The translations under genes were made by a program, and so were the position numbers. Shown here in pieces: positions 6,687 to 14,822 of a DNA stretch of 21,187 nucleotides. The DNA is from Pseudomonadota bacterium (lineage in GTDB: Bacteria > Pseudomonadota > Alphaproteobacteria > Acetobacterales > Acetobacteraceae), in contig JAJXXT010000013.1 in assembly GCA_021780935.1 (NCBI GenBank), positions 1-21,187 of the forward strand, in the 5' to 3' direction. The notes beneath the pieces were generated by a model that worked only from the letters and a program-made list of their open reading frames with translations, ran no database searches and was not told the DNA's origin. Within the stretch, counting starts at the first letter, position 1, and each line of letters starts with the position of its first letter.

Positions 6687-7676
6687 ATGATCCTGGTCAC
6701 CGGCGGCGCGGGCTTCATCGGCTCCAACCTCGTGGCGGCCCTGGTTGCGGGCGGGATCGAGGTCGTGGTGTGCGACCGGCTGCGCGATGCGCCCGCGGAC
6801 GGGCCACAGAAATGGCGCAACCTCGCCGGCCACGCGCCGTCGCTGCTGGTCGCGCCCGAGGAGCTGGACCGTTTCCTCGCCGGGCATCCGCCGCTGGATG
6901 CGGTGGTGCACCTCGGCGCCATTTCGGCCACCACCGCGACCGACGGCGATCTCGTCTGGTCCACCAACGTCGCCCTGTCGCAGCGCCTCTGGACCTGGTG
7001 CGCCTCGCGCGAGGTGCCGCTGATCTACGCTTCCTCCGCCGCGACCTATGGTGATGGCTCGGCAGGGTTCGGCGACGGGCTGGAGGGCCTGGCCCGGCTG
7101 CGCCCGCTCAATCTCTATGGCTGGAGCAAGCATGCCTTCGATACCTGGGTGGCGCGCCAGCTCGCGGCCGGCGCCCACCGCCCGCCGCAATGGGCGGGCC
7201 TCAAGTTTTTCAACGTCTATGGTCCCAACGAGTACCACAAAGGGTCGATGATCTCGGTGGTCGCGGTGAAATATCGCGAAGTCGCCGCCGGGCGCGTGCC
7301 GACGCTGTTCCGCAGCGACCGCGCCGATGTCACCGACGGCGAGCAGCGGCGCGACTTCATCTGGGTCGGCGACGCGGTCGCGGTCGTGCAGTGGCTGCTC
7401 GCCCACCCGACGGTCTCGGGCCTGTTCAACCTTGGCACCGGCAGAGCGCGCAGCTATGCCGACCTGGCCCGCGCCGTCTGCCGCGCTGCCGGGGCCGAGC
7501 CGCGCTTCCAGCTGGTGGCGATGCCCGAAAAGCTGGTGGGCCGCTACCAGTCCTTCACCGAGGCGGACATGCGGGCGCTGCGCGCCGCCGGCTATGCGGG
7601 CGCGTTCACGGCGCTCGAGGCCGGCGTCGAACGCTATGTGCGCGATTTCCTGAGCCAGCCGGAGCCCTACGTCTGA
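6687..7676 (+). CDS. hldD: ADP-L-glycero-D-manno-heptose 6-epimerase
   Basis: Converts ADP-D-glycero-D-manno-heptose to the L-glycero form for the LPS inner core. The 329-residue product has an N-terminal Rossmann motif TGGAGFIGSN (residues 5-14), the extended-SDR serines in YASSAATYG (114-122) and the catalytic pair Tyr144/Lys148 in YGWSK. The family-specific 'FFNVYGPNEYHKGSMISV' and 'QRRDFIWVGDAV' follow. The length matches HldD. The ATG at 6687 has AGGGGG five bases upstream. It opens an operon of envelope genes; its stop TGA is followed at once by the lgt ATG. LPS heptose in the organism's core is implied. Confidence 0.93.
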   Translation: MILVTGGAGFIGSNLVAALVAGGIEVVVCDRLRDAPADGPQKWRNLAGHAPSLLVAPEELDRFLAGHPPLDAVVHLGAISATTATDGDLVWSTNVALSQRLWTWCASREVPLIYASSAATYGDGSAGFGDGLEGLARLRPLNLYGWSKHAFDTWVARQLAAGAHRPPQWAGLKFFNVYGPNEYHKGSMISVVAVKYREVAAGRVPTLFRSDRADVTDGEQRRDFIWVGDAVAVVQWLLAHPTVSGLFNLGTGRARSYADLARAVCRAAGAEPRFQLVAMPEKLVGRYQSFTEADMRALRAAGYAGAFTALEAGVERYVRDFLSQPEPYV

Positions 7677-8492
7677 ATGTTCCCCGTCCTCGTCTTTCCC
7701 GAGTTCAACCGCGCGCTGATCAGCGTCGGCCCGTTCCAGCTGCGCTGGTACGCGCTCGCCTACATCACGGCGCTGCTGCTGGGCTGGCGCCTGGTCCGCC
7801 GGATGGTGGCGCGCGAGCCGGTGGTGGCGACCGGGCTGCAGGTCGATGATTTCCTCACCTGGGCCACGCTCGGCGTGGTGCTCGGCGGCCGCGCCGGCTA
7901 CGTGCTGTTCTACCAGCCGGGTTTCTTCTTCGCGCATCCACTGCAGATTCCCGCGGTCTGGCACGGCGGCATGTCGTTCCATGGCGGGCTGCTCGGCGTC
8001 ACCGTCGCGATCCTCTGGTTCTGCCGACGCGAGAAGATCCGTGTGCTGGCCTTCGCCGACCGCATCGCGGTCGCGGTGCCGCTCGGCCTCGGCCTTGGCC
8101 GCGTGGCAAATTTCATCAATGGCGAGCTGCCCGGCCGCCCGGCGCCGGCCTGGTTGCCCTGGGCGATGCTGTTCCCGAACTACGAAGCGCATCCGATCCC
8201 GCGCCATCCCTCGGAGATCTATGAGGCGCTGCTGGAAGGCGTGGTGCTGTTCGGGGTGATGCTCCTGCTGTCGCGCTGCGAGCGCGTCCGCCGGCAATAC
8301 GGCGTGCTCACCGGGACCTTCCTGCTCGGTTACGGCCTGGCGCGCATCATCGCCGAGTTTTTCCGCCAGCCCGACCCGTTCCTCGGCTACCTGGTGTTCG
8401 GCACGACCATGGGCCAGCTGCTCTCGATCCCGGTGGTCATCGCCGGTCTCGGCCTCATCGTCTGGGCGCGACGGCAGAAGCCGGCTTCCTGA
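7677..8492 (+). CDS. lgt: Prolipoprotein diacylglyceryl transferase
   Basis: Transfers a diacylglyceryl group from phosphatidylglycerol to the lipobox cysteine of prolipoproteins, in the inner membrane. The 271-residue protein has about seven hydrophobic segments. It has the diagnostic motif HGGMSFHGGLLG (residues 96-107; His102 matches the essential His103 of the E. coli enzyme), the Lgt signature GRVANFINGEL (141-151, with the essential arginine), 'RHPSEIYEALLEG' and 'EFFRQPD'. Start and previous stop abut (TGAATG), and its own stop shares one base with the next ATG (TGATG), so translation is likely coupled. A lipoprotein is encoded three genes downstream. Confidence 0.97.
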   Translation: MFPVLVFPEFNRALISVGPFQLRWYALAYITALLLGWRLVRRMVAREPVVATGLQVDDFLTWATLGVVLGGRAGYVLFYQPGFFFAHPLQIPAVWHGGMSFHGGLLGVTVAILWFCRREKIRVLAFADRIAVAVPLGLGLGRVANFINGELPGRPAPAWLPWAMLFPNYEAHPIPRHPSEIYEALLEGVVLFGVMLLLSRCERVRRQYGVLTGTFLLGYGLARIIAEFFRQPDPFLGYLVFGTTMGQLLSIPVVIAGLGLIVWARRQKPAS

Positions 8493-9460
8493 TGGAGCGG
8501 CTCGACGCGTTCATGGCGCGAGCCAATGCCGCCTATTACGCAACACACGACCCGTTCGCGGACTTCACCACCGCGCCCGAGATCTCGCAGGTCTTCGGCG
8601 AGCTGCTGGGCGCCTGGGCCGCGGTCGCCTGGCAGGCGATGGGCGCGCCCGGCCGCGTGCTGCTGGTCGAGGCCGGGCCCGGCCGCGGCACGCTGATGGT
8701 GGACGCGCTGCGCCTCGTCGCCCGCGTCGCGCCGGGTTTTGCCGCTGCCATCGAGTTGCACCTGATCGAGACCTCGCCGCGCCTCGCCGCGGTTCTGGCC
8801 GAACGCCTGCCGCAAGCCACCGTGCACGCCGGCCTCGCGGAAATTCCAGCGGGTCCGATGATCCTGTTTGCCAACGAGTTTCTCGACGCGCTGCCGATCC
8901 GCCAATTCGTCCGCCGGGACGGGGCCTGGCGCGAGCGCCATGTCGAGGCGGGCATCTTCCATGAACGCGGCGAGGTGGCGCTGGACCTCCCCGGCGAGGA
9001 GGGCGCGGTGCGCGAGCGCGGCGAGGCGGCGGCAGCCTTCGCCGCGGGCGTCGCGACGAGGGTTGCGGCACAGGGCGGGATCGCCCTGTTTCTCGATTAC
9101 GGGCCGGCGGCAAGCGGCGAGGGCGATTCCCTGCAGGCGCTGCGCGCCGGCCGTCCGGCGCCGCCGCTCGAAGCCGTGGGCGAGGCCGATCTGACGGCGC
9201 ATGTCGATTTCGCCGCCCTTGCCGCCGCGGCGCGGCAAGCCGGGGCGGCGGTGCATGGGCCGCTGGCGCAGGGGATCTTCCTGGCACGCCTCGGCCTGCA
9301 TCAGCGCGCGGGCGTCCTCGCGCGCAGCCTCCCGCCGGCACGCGCCACCGCCATCCTCCAGGCCGCGCGCCGCCTCGCGGAGCCGGACGGCATGGGGCGG
9401 CTGTTCAAGGTGCTGGCATTGACCCCCCCCGCGCTGCCGGCCCCTGAAGGTTTTGCATGA
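8492..9460 (+). CDS. MidA/NDUFAF7-type SAM-dependent methyltransferase with a short N-terminus
   Basis: A 322-residue class I methyltransferase of the PF02636 family (MidA, NDUFAF7), whose mitochondrial members methylate an arginine of a complex I subunit. Visible are 'DFTTAPEISQVFGELLG' (residues 24-40), SAM motif I EAGPGRGTL (60-68), and the family motif NEFLDALPIRQF (128-139), followed by LFLDYG. The N-terminus is short: family members usually have about 30 more residues including 'GYY..RDPFGAAGDFTTAPEI'; here 'YYATHDPFADFTTAPEI' lacks the glycine-rich insert. The ATG overlaps the lgt stop, and no in-frame alternative is evident. The methyl acceptor here is unknown. A run of eight C (9423-9430) lies near the end. 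Confidence 0.87.
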   Translation: MERLDAFMARANAAYYATHDPFADFTTAPEISQVFGELLGAWAAVAWQAMGAPGRVLLVEAGPGRGTLMVDALRLVARVAPGFAAAIELHLIETSPRLAAVLAERLPQATVHAGLAEIPAGPMILFANEFLDALPIRQFVRRDGAWRERHVEAGIFHERGEVALDLPGEEGAVRERGEAAAAFAAGVATRVAAQGGIALFLDYGPAASGEGDSLQALRAGRPAPPLEAVGEADLTAHVDFAALAAAARQAGAAVHGPLAQGIFLARLGLHQRAGVLARSLPPARATAILQAARRLAEPDGMGRLFKVLALTPPALPAPEGFA

Positions 9461-10221
9461 ACCCGCGCCCGATTGCCGTTGCCGCCATGGCCGTGCCGCA
9501 CGGCTTCTTTACCCGCGAGGGCGGCGTGTCCGCGGGGCCGTTCGCCAGTCTCAACGCCAGTCTCTCGGGCGCCGACGACCGCGCCCTGGTGCTGGAGAAC
9601 CGGGCCCGTGCCGCGCGCTCGCTCGGGGTGGATCCCGCGCTGCTGGTCGGCCTCACCCAGGTTCACGGCGCCGATGTCGTGACGGTGACCGAACCCTGGG
9701 CGCCCGGCGCCGGCCCGAGGGCGGATGCGATGGTGACCGTGCGGCCGGGCATCGCGCTCGGCATCGTCACCGCGGATTGCGCGCCGGTGCTGTGCGCCGA
9801 CGCCGAGGCAGGCGTGGTCGGCGCCGCCCATGCCGGCTGGCGCGGCGCACTCGCCGGCGTGCTGGAGGCAACGGTCGCGGCGATGACCGCGCTTGGCGCC
9901 CGCAAGGCGCGGATCGCCGCTGCCATCGGCCCCTGCATCGCACAGGCGAGCTATGAAGTGGGTGCCGACCTGCGCGATGCCGTGCTGGCTCGCGACCCTG
10001 CCGACGGGCGGTTCTTCGCGGCCGGCAGGGCAGGGCGCTGGCAGTTCGACCTCGCCGGTTATTGCCGCGCGCGCCTGCTCGCCGCGGGCGTCGCGGCCGA
10101 TGTCACCGGGCACGACACCCTGGCGGATGCGGCGCGTTTCTTTTCGCATCGTCGCCGCACCCTGGCTGGCGGCGGACCGATCGGGCATCAGATCTCGGTG
10201 ATTGCATGCGCCCGTTCCTGA
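9457..10221 (+). CDS. pgeF: Peptidoglycan editing factor PgeF (YfiH/DUF152 family)
   Basis: A 254-residue protein of the family once called polyphenol oxidase or laccase domain. Its known role in E. coli is to remove non-canonical amino acids from cytoplasmic muropeptide precursors. The zinc-binding residues are visible: His70 in TQVHGADVV, Cys108 in VTADCAPVL and His125 in AHAGWRG. The family's 'GPCI....YEVG' and 'DLAGYCRARLLAAGV' are also present. The start overlaps the preceding stop by four bases (ATGA). The N-terminal 'HGFFTREGGVSAGPFASLNAS' is typical, so the start is secure. Its end overlaps the lipoprotein gene by 16 bases. Confidence 0.94.
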   Translation: MNPRPIAVAAMAVPHGFFTREGGVSAGPFASLNASLSGADDRALVLENRARAARSLGVDPALLVGLTQVHGADVVTVTEPWAPGAGPRADAMVTVRPGIALGIVTADCAPVLCADAEAGVVGAAHAGWRGALAGVLEATVAAMTALGARKARIAAAIGPCIAQASYEVGADLRDAVLARDPADGRFFAAGRAGRWQFDLAGYCRARLLAAGVAADVTGHDTLADAARFFSHRRRTLAGGGPIGHQISVIACARS

Positions 10222-11099
10222 TCGCGCGCGGCCTGGTCCTGGCGGGGCTGCTTCTGCTCGCCGGCTGCGGTGAGTTGCCACGGCCTTTCGCGGGTCATCC
10301 CGGCGCGGCCGGCGCCCGGCTCGCAGTGCCGCCGCCGGCGCGGCTTGCCGTTCCGCCGCCCCCGGGCCTGCCGCCCGCCAGCGCCGCGATGCTGGCGCAG
10401 GCGCTTGCCGCCCAGCTCGTTGCCCAGACCGTTCCCGCCGAGGCCGGGCCGCCGCACCAGGGCGACTGGAGCCTGGCGGTGGACGTGCCGCCGGCGCCCG
10501 CCGGAACGGCCCCGGCGCAGGTCACGCCGCGGTTCACGGTGCTGGATGGGCATGGCAAGCCGCACGGCGCCGTTTCCGCCCCCGCTGTGCCGGCCGCCGC
10601 CTGGCAGCGCGGTGATCCCGTGACGCTGGGCTCGATCGCCAAGACCGTCGCGCCGCGGATCGCCTCGCTGCTCTCCACGATCAGTCTCGCCGAGCGCAAG
10701 GCCGACCCGCACAGCCTGCTCAATCGCTCCGCCCGTCTGCGCCTGCTGGCCGTCGAAGGCGCGCCCGGCAACGGCGACACCGCGCTCTACGAGCAGATGT
10801 CGCGCGAGCTCGCGGCCCTCGGGACCGTCGTTCAGACCGCGGCCAAGGGGGCCGATTTCACGGTCGCGGGCCGTGTCGATGTGGTTTCCGGGACGCACGG
10901 GCTCGACAACGTCACCATCGACTGGAAAGTCTCGGACCGGCACGGCCTCGCCGGCCACGTGACGCAGGTGAACGCGGTGCCGCACGGCTCACTCGCGCAT
11001 GCCTGGGGCGACGTCGCCGTCTATGCCGCGCACGAGGCCGCGGCCGGGGTGAAACAGGTGATCGACCGCCGCATCGGCATCGCCGCGCCTGGCTCCTGA
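10206..11099 (+). CDS. Putative lipoprotein, function unknown
   Basis: A 297-residue protein starting MRPFLIARGLVLAGLLLLAGCGEL: positive N-terminus, hydrophobic core and the lipobox LLAGC, so Cys20 should be lipidated. Start ATG 10206 was chosen because it supplies this signal; the longer open frame (from 10062) is a shadow of pgeF. A proline-rich linker with a repeated 'ARLAVPPP' follows (about 36-60). The rest alternates helices and beta-rich parts. Two segments resemble each other, 'GDWSLAVDV...TPRFTVLDGHGKPHG' and 'ADFTVAGRVDVV...TIDWKVSDRHGLAG', suggesting an internal duplication. I do not recognise the family. It ends the hldD-lgt-midA-pgeF operon, so an envelope role is plausible. Confidence 0.8.
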   Translation: MRPFLIARGLVLAGLLLLAGCGELPRPFAGHPGAAGARLAVPPPARLAVPPPPGLPPASAAMLAQALAAQLVAQTVPAEAGPPHQGDWSLAVDVPPAPAGTAPAQVTPRFTVLDGHGKPHGAVSAPAVPAAAWQRGDPVTLGSIAKTVAPRIASLLSTISLAERKADPHSLLNRSARLRLLAVEGAPGNGDTALYEQMSRELAALGTVVQTAAKGADFTVAGRVDVVSGTHGLDNVTIDWKVSDRHGLAGHVTQVNAVPHGSLAHAWGDVAVYAAHEAAAGVKQVIDRRIGIAAPGS

Positions 11100-11117
11100 G
11101 GCCGCTCGCCCGGTGGC

Positions 11118-11138
11118 GCGCCGCCGCGCCCGCGGCGC
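11118..11138 (+). terminator. GC hairpin after the lipoprotein gene, no T-run
   Basis: GCGCCGC (11118-11124) pairs with GCGGCGC (11132-11138) across a seven-base loop, 18 bases after the lipoprotein stop and upstream of prs. No T-run follows, so termination is uncertain. In such GC-rich DNA a seven-base pairing can arise by chance. Confidence 0.25.
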
Positions 11139-11195
11139 ATGGACAGGCCCCCGCCACATTGGTAGGAACCGGCCGCGCCAACCGGTCGAGGTCCG

Positions 11196-12128
11196 ATGAA
11201 GATCGTCGCCTGCAACTCCAACCGCCCGCTTGCCGAGGCGGTGGCAGCAGCCCTCAACCTTCCGCTCACCAAGGCCTCCGTGCGTCGCTTCGCCGACATG
11301 GAAGTGTTCGTCGAGATCCACGAGAACATCCGCGGCGAGGACGTGTTCGTCATCCAGTCCACGTCCTATCCCGCCAACGACAACCTGATGGAACTGCTGA
11401 TCACCTGCGACGCGCTGCGCCGTTCCTCGGCGCGCCGGGTGACGGCGGTGATCCCGTATTTCGGCTATGCCCGGCAGGACCGCAAATCCGGTCCGCGCAC
11501 GCCGATCTCCGCCAAGCTCGTCGCCAACCTGATCACCGAGGCCGGCGCCAACCGGGTGCTGACGATGGATCTGCATGCCGGCCAGATCCAGGGTTTCTTC
11601 GACATCCCGGTGGACAATCTCTATGCCGCGCCCCTGTTCACCCGCGACATCGAGCAGCGCTACGCCGGGCGCGATCTGATGATCGTCTCGCCCGACGTGG
11701 GCGGCGTGCTGCGCGCGCGTGCGATAGCGACCCGCCTCAAGCTCGACCTCGCGATCATCGACAAGCGGCGCCAGCAGGCCGGTATCTCGGAAGTGATGAA
11801 CATCATCGGCGACGTGCGCGGGCGCGACTGCCTGCTCGTCGACGACATCGTCGATTCCGGCGGCACGCTGGTCAACGCCGCCTCGGCGCTGATCGCCGGC
11901 GGCGCCAAGAGCGCGTCGGTCTATGTCACCCACGGCGTCCTCTCGGGCGGCGCGGTGGCGCGGGTCGCCTCCTCCAACATCGAGATGCTGACCGTCACCG
12001 ACAGCATCCTCGCGACCGAGGCGATGCGCCTCGCCGACAATGTCCGCCAGATCTCGATCGCGCCGCTGCTCGCCGAGGCGATGCGGCGCATCTCCGACGA
12101 GAGCTCGGTCAGCTCGCTGTTCGACTGA
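11196..12128 (+). CDS. prs: Ribose-phosphate pyrophosphokinase (PRPP synthase)
   Basis: Makes 5-phosphoribosyl 1-diphosphate from ribose 5-phosphate and ATP, feeding purine, pyrimidine, histidine, tryptophan and NAD synthesis. The 310-residue product is standard class I length. Visible are the N-terminal '[26 protein letters not shown]', the flexible loop [10 protein letters not shown] (88-97), '[13 protein letters not shown]' with the metal-binding His128, and the PRPP loop [12 protein letters not shown] (213-224). The ATG at 11196 is preceded by a purine-rich GAGG about six bases away. It begins a new unit 96 bases after the lipoprotein gene, followed closely by a glutathione transferase gene. 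Confidence 0.98.
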   Translation: MKIVACNSNRPLAEAVAAALNLPLTKASVRRFADMEVFVEIHENIRGEDVFVIQSTSYPANDNLMELLITCDALRRSSARRVTAVIPYFGYARQDRKSGPRTPISAKLVANLITEAGANRVLTMDLHAGQIQGFFDIPVDNLYAAPLFTRDIEQRYAGRDLMIVSPDVGGVLRARAIATRLKLDLAIIDKRRQQAGISEVMNIIGDVRGRDCLLVDDIVDSGGTLVNAASALIAGGAKSASVYVTHGVLSGGAVARVASSNIEMLTVTDSILATEAMRLADNVRQISIAPLLAEAMRRISDESSVSSLFD

Positions 12129-12145
12129 AACCCCGGGGGCGGCCG

Positions 12146-12760
12146 ATGAAGCTCTTCTACGCGCCGGGCGCCTGTTCGGTGGGCATCCACATTCTGCTCG
12201 AGGAGATCGGCGAGCCCTACGAGGCGGCGGCGATCAACCTGCGCGAGGGCGACCAGTTCCGGCCCGCGTTCCGCGCGCTGAACCCGAAGAGCAAGGTGCC
12301 GGCGCTGGTGCGCGAGGACGGCTCGCTGTTGACCGAGTTCCCCGCCATCGCCTTCTGGCTCGCGCGCAGCCATCCGGCGGCGAAGCTGCTGGCCGACGAC
12401 ATCGAAACCCAGACCCGCGCGCTGGAGGCGATGGAGTACGTCACCGCGACCGTCCACATGCAGGGTTTCTCGCGCCTCCTGCACCCAGAACGTTTTGCTC
12501 CGGGCGAGGCCGATGTCGAACGGGTCGTGGCGCGCGGGCGGGAGATCGTCGCCGCCGGCTTTCAGGCTTTCGACCAGGCGCTGGCCGACAAGGAGTATCT
12601 CCTGGGCGCTTTCTCCATCGCCGATGCGGCGTTGTTCTTCGTCGAGTTCTGGGGCGTCAGGCGCCTGGGCATGACGCTTCCGTCCAACCTTGCGGCGCAT
12701 TTCGACCGCATCCTCGCGCGCCCTGCCGTCGGGCGCGTGCTGCAACGTGAGGGGCTGTAA
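12146..12760 (+). CDS. Glutathione S-transferase family protein
   Basis: A 204-residue cytosolic GST. The N-terminal thioredoxin-like domain (1-80) opens MKLFYAPGACSVG, with Cys10 where bacterial beta-class enzymes carry their catalytic cysteine. It continues with the cis-proline motif 'SKVPALV' and the glutathione-binding 'LTEFPAIAFWLA' (the E[ST]xAI-like segment reads TEFPAI). The C-terminal helical domain has 'LLGAFSIADAALFFVEFW' with the conserved N-capping 'SIADA'. It starts 17 bases after prs with a GGGGGCGG ribosome site and is probably co-transcribed. The substrate is unknown. An ORF that runs through prs in another frame and into this gene is a shadow upstream of 12146. Confidence 0.9.
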   Translation: MKLFYAPGACSVGIHILLEEIGEPYEAAAINLREGDQFRPAFRALNPKSKVPALVREDGSLLTEFPAIAFWLARSHPAAKLLADDIETQTRALEAMEYVTATVHMQGFSRLLHPERFAPGEADVERVVARGREIVAAGFQAFDQALADKEYLLGAFSIADAALFFVEFWGVRRLGMTLPSNLAAHFDRILARPAVGRVLQREGL

Positions 12761-12806
12761 CATTAGCGCAGTGACCATTCCCGGCGATCCGGCTCAGGGC
12801 CCGGCG

Positions 12807-13382
12807 ATGACGACAGCGCGGGTCGTTGCCAGATCGTTCTGGTTCCTCCGCCACGGCGAGACGGACTGGAACGCGCAGGGGCTGTCCCAGGGCAGCACCG
12901 ACGTGCCGCTCAACGCGACCGGCCTCGCGCAGGCGCGGGCGGCGGGCGGCATGCTGCGCGGCCGCGGCATCGCCACCATCGTTGCCTCGCCGCTCGGCCG
13001 GGCCCTCACCACCGCCCATATCGTCGCCGAGGCCCTGGGTCTTGCGGTGCAGCTCGACGCGGACCTGCGCGAAGTCTGCTTCGGCGAGCAGGAAGGGCGG
13101 CCGATGGGCACCTGGTACGACAGTTGGATCGAGGGTGCTTACACGCCCGAGGGTGCCGAGACGTTTGCCGGCCTGCGGGCACGTGCGGTCGGCGCGATCA
13201 ATCGCGCGCTGGCGCAACCCGCGCCGGTCCTCGTCGTCGCCCACGGGGCCCTGTTCCGCGGCGTCCGCTCGGCGATGGGGCTCGAGGTCAATGTGCGCAC
13301 GCCCAACGCCGTGCCGCTCTTCTGCGAGCCCGGTTCACGCTGGACGCTCACCGCGTCGCACCCCGCGGGCAGCCAGGATTAA
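12807..13382 (+). CDS. Histidine phosphatase family protein (phosphoglycerate mutase-like)
   Basis: A 191-residue member of the histidine phosphatase superfamily. The phosphorylated histidine lies in FLRHGETDWN (Arg15-His16-Gly17). Arg65 (SPLGRALTTA), the acid Glu89 (LREVCFGEQEG) and His146 (VVAHGALFRG) complete the catalytic pocket. The length and 'FGEQEG' favour a small phosphatase of the GpmB/CobC/PhoE kind rather than a glycolytic mutase, but the substrate cannot be named. ATG 12807 puts the RHG motif at the usual place; a GTG at 12771 would add 12 residues. Neither has a strong ribosome site. It follows the GST by under 50 bases. Confidence 0.88.
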   Translation: MTTARVVARSFWFLRHGETDWNAQGLSQGSTDVPLNATGLAQARAAGGMLRGRGIATIVASPLGRALTTAHIVAEALGLAVQLDADLREVCFGEQEGRPMGTWYDSWIEGAYTPEGAETFAGLRARAVGAINRALAQPAPVLVVAHGALFRGVRSAMGLEVNVRTPNAVPLFCEPGSRWTLTASHPAGSQD

Positions 13383-13440
13383 TCGCGGTTCGGCATCATC
13401 GCGGCGGCCGCAACCCCTGCCGCGGCCAGCGTCGGACAGG

Positions 13441-13524
13441 CTCCGGCAGCCCGGAGATAAGTTGCTCTGAAATCTAAGTTTCCTGGAACAGGAAATCCGA
13501 CCAGAGGATCCGATCTGGTCGGAT
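13441..13524 (+). repeat. Structured intergenic repeat, copy B
   Basis: It begins with CTCCGG-CAGC-CCGGAG (13441-13456). The 44-base core shared with copy A runs 13457-13500 and contains the perfect hairpin TTTCCTG-GAA-CAGGAAA (13479-13495). Overlapping its end, arms 13495-13505 and 13514-13524 form a perfect 11-base hairpin (ATCCGACCAGA/TCTGGTCGGAT) around GGATCCGA. It lies between the convergent phosphatase gene and tyrS, six bases from the tyrS stop. On the minus strand the 11-base stem is followed by TTTCC, so it might also help end the tyrS transcript. Confidence 0.7.
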
Positions 13525-13530
13525 GCTGCT

Positions 13531-14772
13531 CTAATCCGCAATCCTGACCATCCGGTGCTGCTTGCGGCCGGCGGAGAGCTTCACGCCCTCGGTGAGCCGC
13601 GCGCGCGCCACCAGCATCGTTTCGTCCTCGATCGCCTGGTCATCGAGCCGCGCGCCGCCGCCGCGGATCAGCCGGCGTGCCTCGCCGTTCGAGGTGGCGA
13701 GCCTGGCCAGGACCAACAGCCGGTAGATCGCAACGCCGTCGCCCGCCTCGGCGGCGCCGATCGTCACTTCCGGCGGCGCCGCCTCGCCGACGCCCTCGAA
13801 CACCGCGCGGGCCGCCTGGTGCGCCGCCTCTGCCGCCTCGCGGCCATGCAGCAGCGCCGTGGCCTCGGTCGCCAGGACCGCCTTGGCGTCGTTGATCTCT
13901 GCGCCGGCGAGCGCCTCGAGCCGCGCCACTTCGGGCAGCGGCAGTTCGGTGAAGAGCTTGAGGAAGCGGCCGACATCGGCGTCCTCGGTATTGCGCCAGA
14001 ACTGCCAGTAGTCGAAAGGCGCCAGCCGGTCGGCGCGCAGCCAGATCGCGCCCCTCACCGACTTGCCCATCTTCGCGCCGGACGCGGTGGTGATCAGCGG
14101 TGTGGTGAGGCCGAAGACGCTCGCGCCTTCCATGCGCCGTACCAGGTCGACGCCGGAGACGATGTTGCCCCACTGGTCCGAGCCGCCCATCTGCAGCACG
14201 ACGCCGTGGCGGCGGAACAGCTCGCGGAAATCGTAGCTCTGCAGGATCATGTAGTTGAACTCGAGGAAGGTCAGCGCCTGCTCGCGTTCGAGACGCAACC
14301 GTACCGAATCGAAGGTCAGCATGCGGTTGATGGTGAAATGCGGCCCGACCTCGCGCAGCAGCGCGATGTAGCCGAGCTGGTCGAGCCAGTCGGCGTTGTT
14401 GGGCATCATCGCATCGGTCGGCCCGTCGCCGAAGCTGAGGAACGGGGCGAAGCAGCGGCGGATCCCCGCCATGTTCTCTGCGATCTTCTCGACCGTGAGC
14501 AACTGCCGGCTCTCGTCCTTGCCCGACGGATCGCCGATCTTCGTCGTTCCGCCGCCCATCAGCGGCACCGGCCGATGGCCGCAGCGCTGCAGCAGCCGCA
14601 GGTTCATGATGCCGACGAGGTTGCCCACGTGCAGACTGTCCGCGGTGCAATCGAACCCGACATAGCCCGCGACGATGCCGGCGCGCAGCGCTGCCGCGAG
14701 ACCTTCCTCGTCGGTGCACTGATGCAGGAATCCGCGCGCGCGCGCTTGGTGCAGGTATTCGTCGGTCGGCAT
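13531..14772 (-). CDS. tyrS: Tyrosyl-tRNA synthetase
   Basis: Charges tRNA-Tyr with tyrosine. The 413-residue product is a bacterial-type class I enzyme: the HIGH-type motif is HVGN (residues 48-51) in '[17 protein letters not shown]', '[20 protein letters not shown]' follows, '[13 protein letters not shown]' binds tyrosine, and the second signature is KMGKS (234-238) in place of KMSKS, within the natural range (E. coli has KFGKT). The C-terminal S4-like RNA-binding domain spans about 345-390 ([20 protein letters not shown]). ATG 14772 ([18 protein letters not shown]) was chosen because 21 upstream codons are proline/arginine-rich and lack similarity. It is divergent from anmK with a 50-base gap. 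Confidence 0.97.
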   Translation of the reverse strand: MPTDEYLHQARARGFLHQCTDEEGLAAALRAGIVAGYVGFDCTADSLHVGNLVGIMNLRLLQRCGHRPVPLMGGGTTKIGDPSGKDESRQLLTVEKIAENMAGIRRCFAPFLSFGDGPTDAMMPNNADWLDQLGYIALLREVGPHFTINRMLTFDSVRLRLEREQALTFLEFNYMILQSYDFRELFRRHGVVLQMGGSDQWGNIVSGVDLVRRMEGASVFGLTTPLITTASGAKMGKSVRGAIWLRADRLAPFDYWQFWRNTEDADVGRFLKLFTELPLPEVARLEALAGAEINDAKAVLATEATALLHGREAAEAAHQAARAVFEGVGEAAPPEVTIGAAEAGDGVAIYRLLVLARLATSNGEARRLIRGGGARLDDQAIEDETMLVARARLTEGVKLSAGRKQHRMVRIAD

Positions 14773-14822
14773 CGTCGGTTCCAACTCTGGTCGGGGTGGG
14801 CGCGGCGCTTTAGCATCGCGCC

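Noticed and set aside
6618..8297. 559-codon minus-strand open frame opposite hldD and lgt
   Set aside because: Both plus-strand genes have full catalytic motifs. The antisense translation is charged, low-complexity and has no recognisable motif.
9423..9430. C8 tract as a phase-variation switch for the midA-like/pgeF genes
   Set aside because: Slippage would change only the last dozen or so residues, so an on/off effect is unlikely; kept only as a side note.
11159..12145. Long N-terminal extension joining the prs region to the GST as one protein
   Set aside because: The first 329 codons are an out-of-frame shadow of prs. The real GST starts at ATG 12146 with a ribosome site and a normal thioredoxin-like N-terminus.
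13441..13524. Copy B of the repeat as nothing more than the tyrS terminator
   Set aside because: The 11-base stem is followed by only three T on the minus strand, and the matching copy A lies between gene starts where a terminator has no use. A secondary terminator role remains possible.
14068..14082. KMGKS in TyrRS as a damaged KMSKS motif
   Set aside because: Bacterial TyrRS naturally vary here (for example KFGKT), and the remaining motifs are intact.
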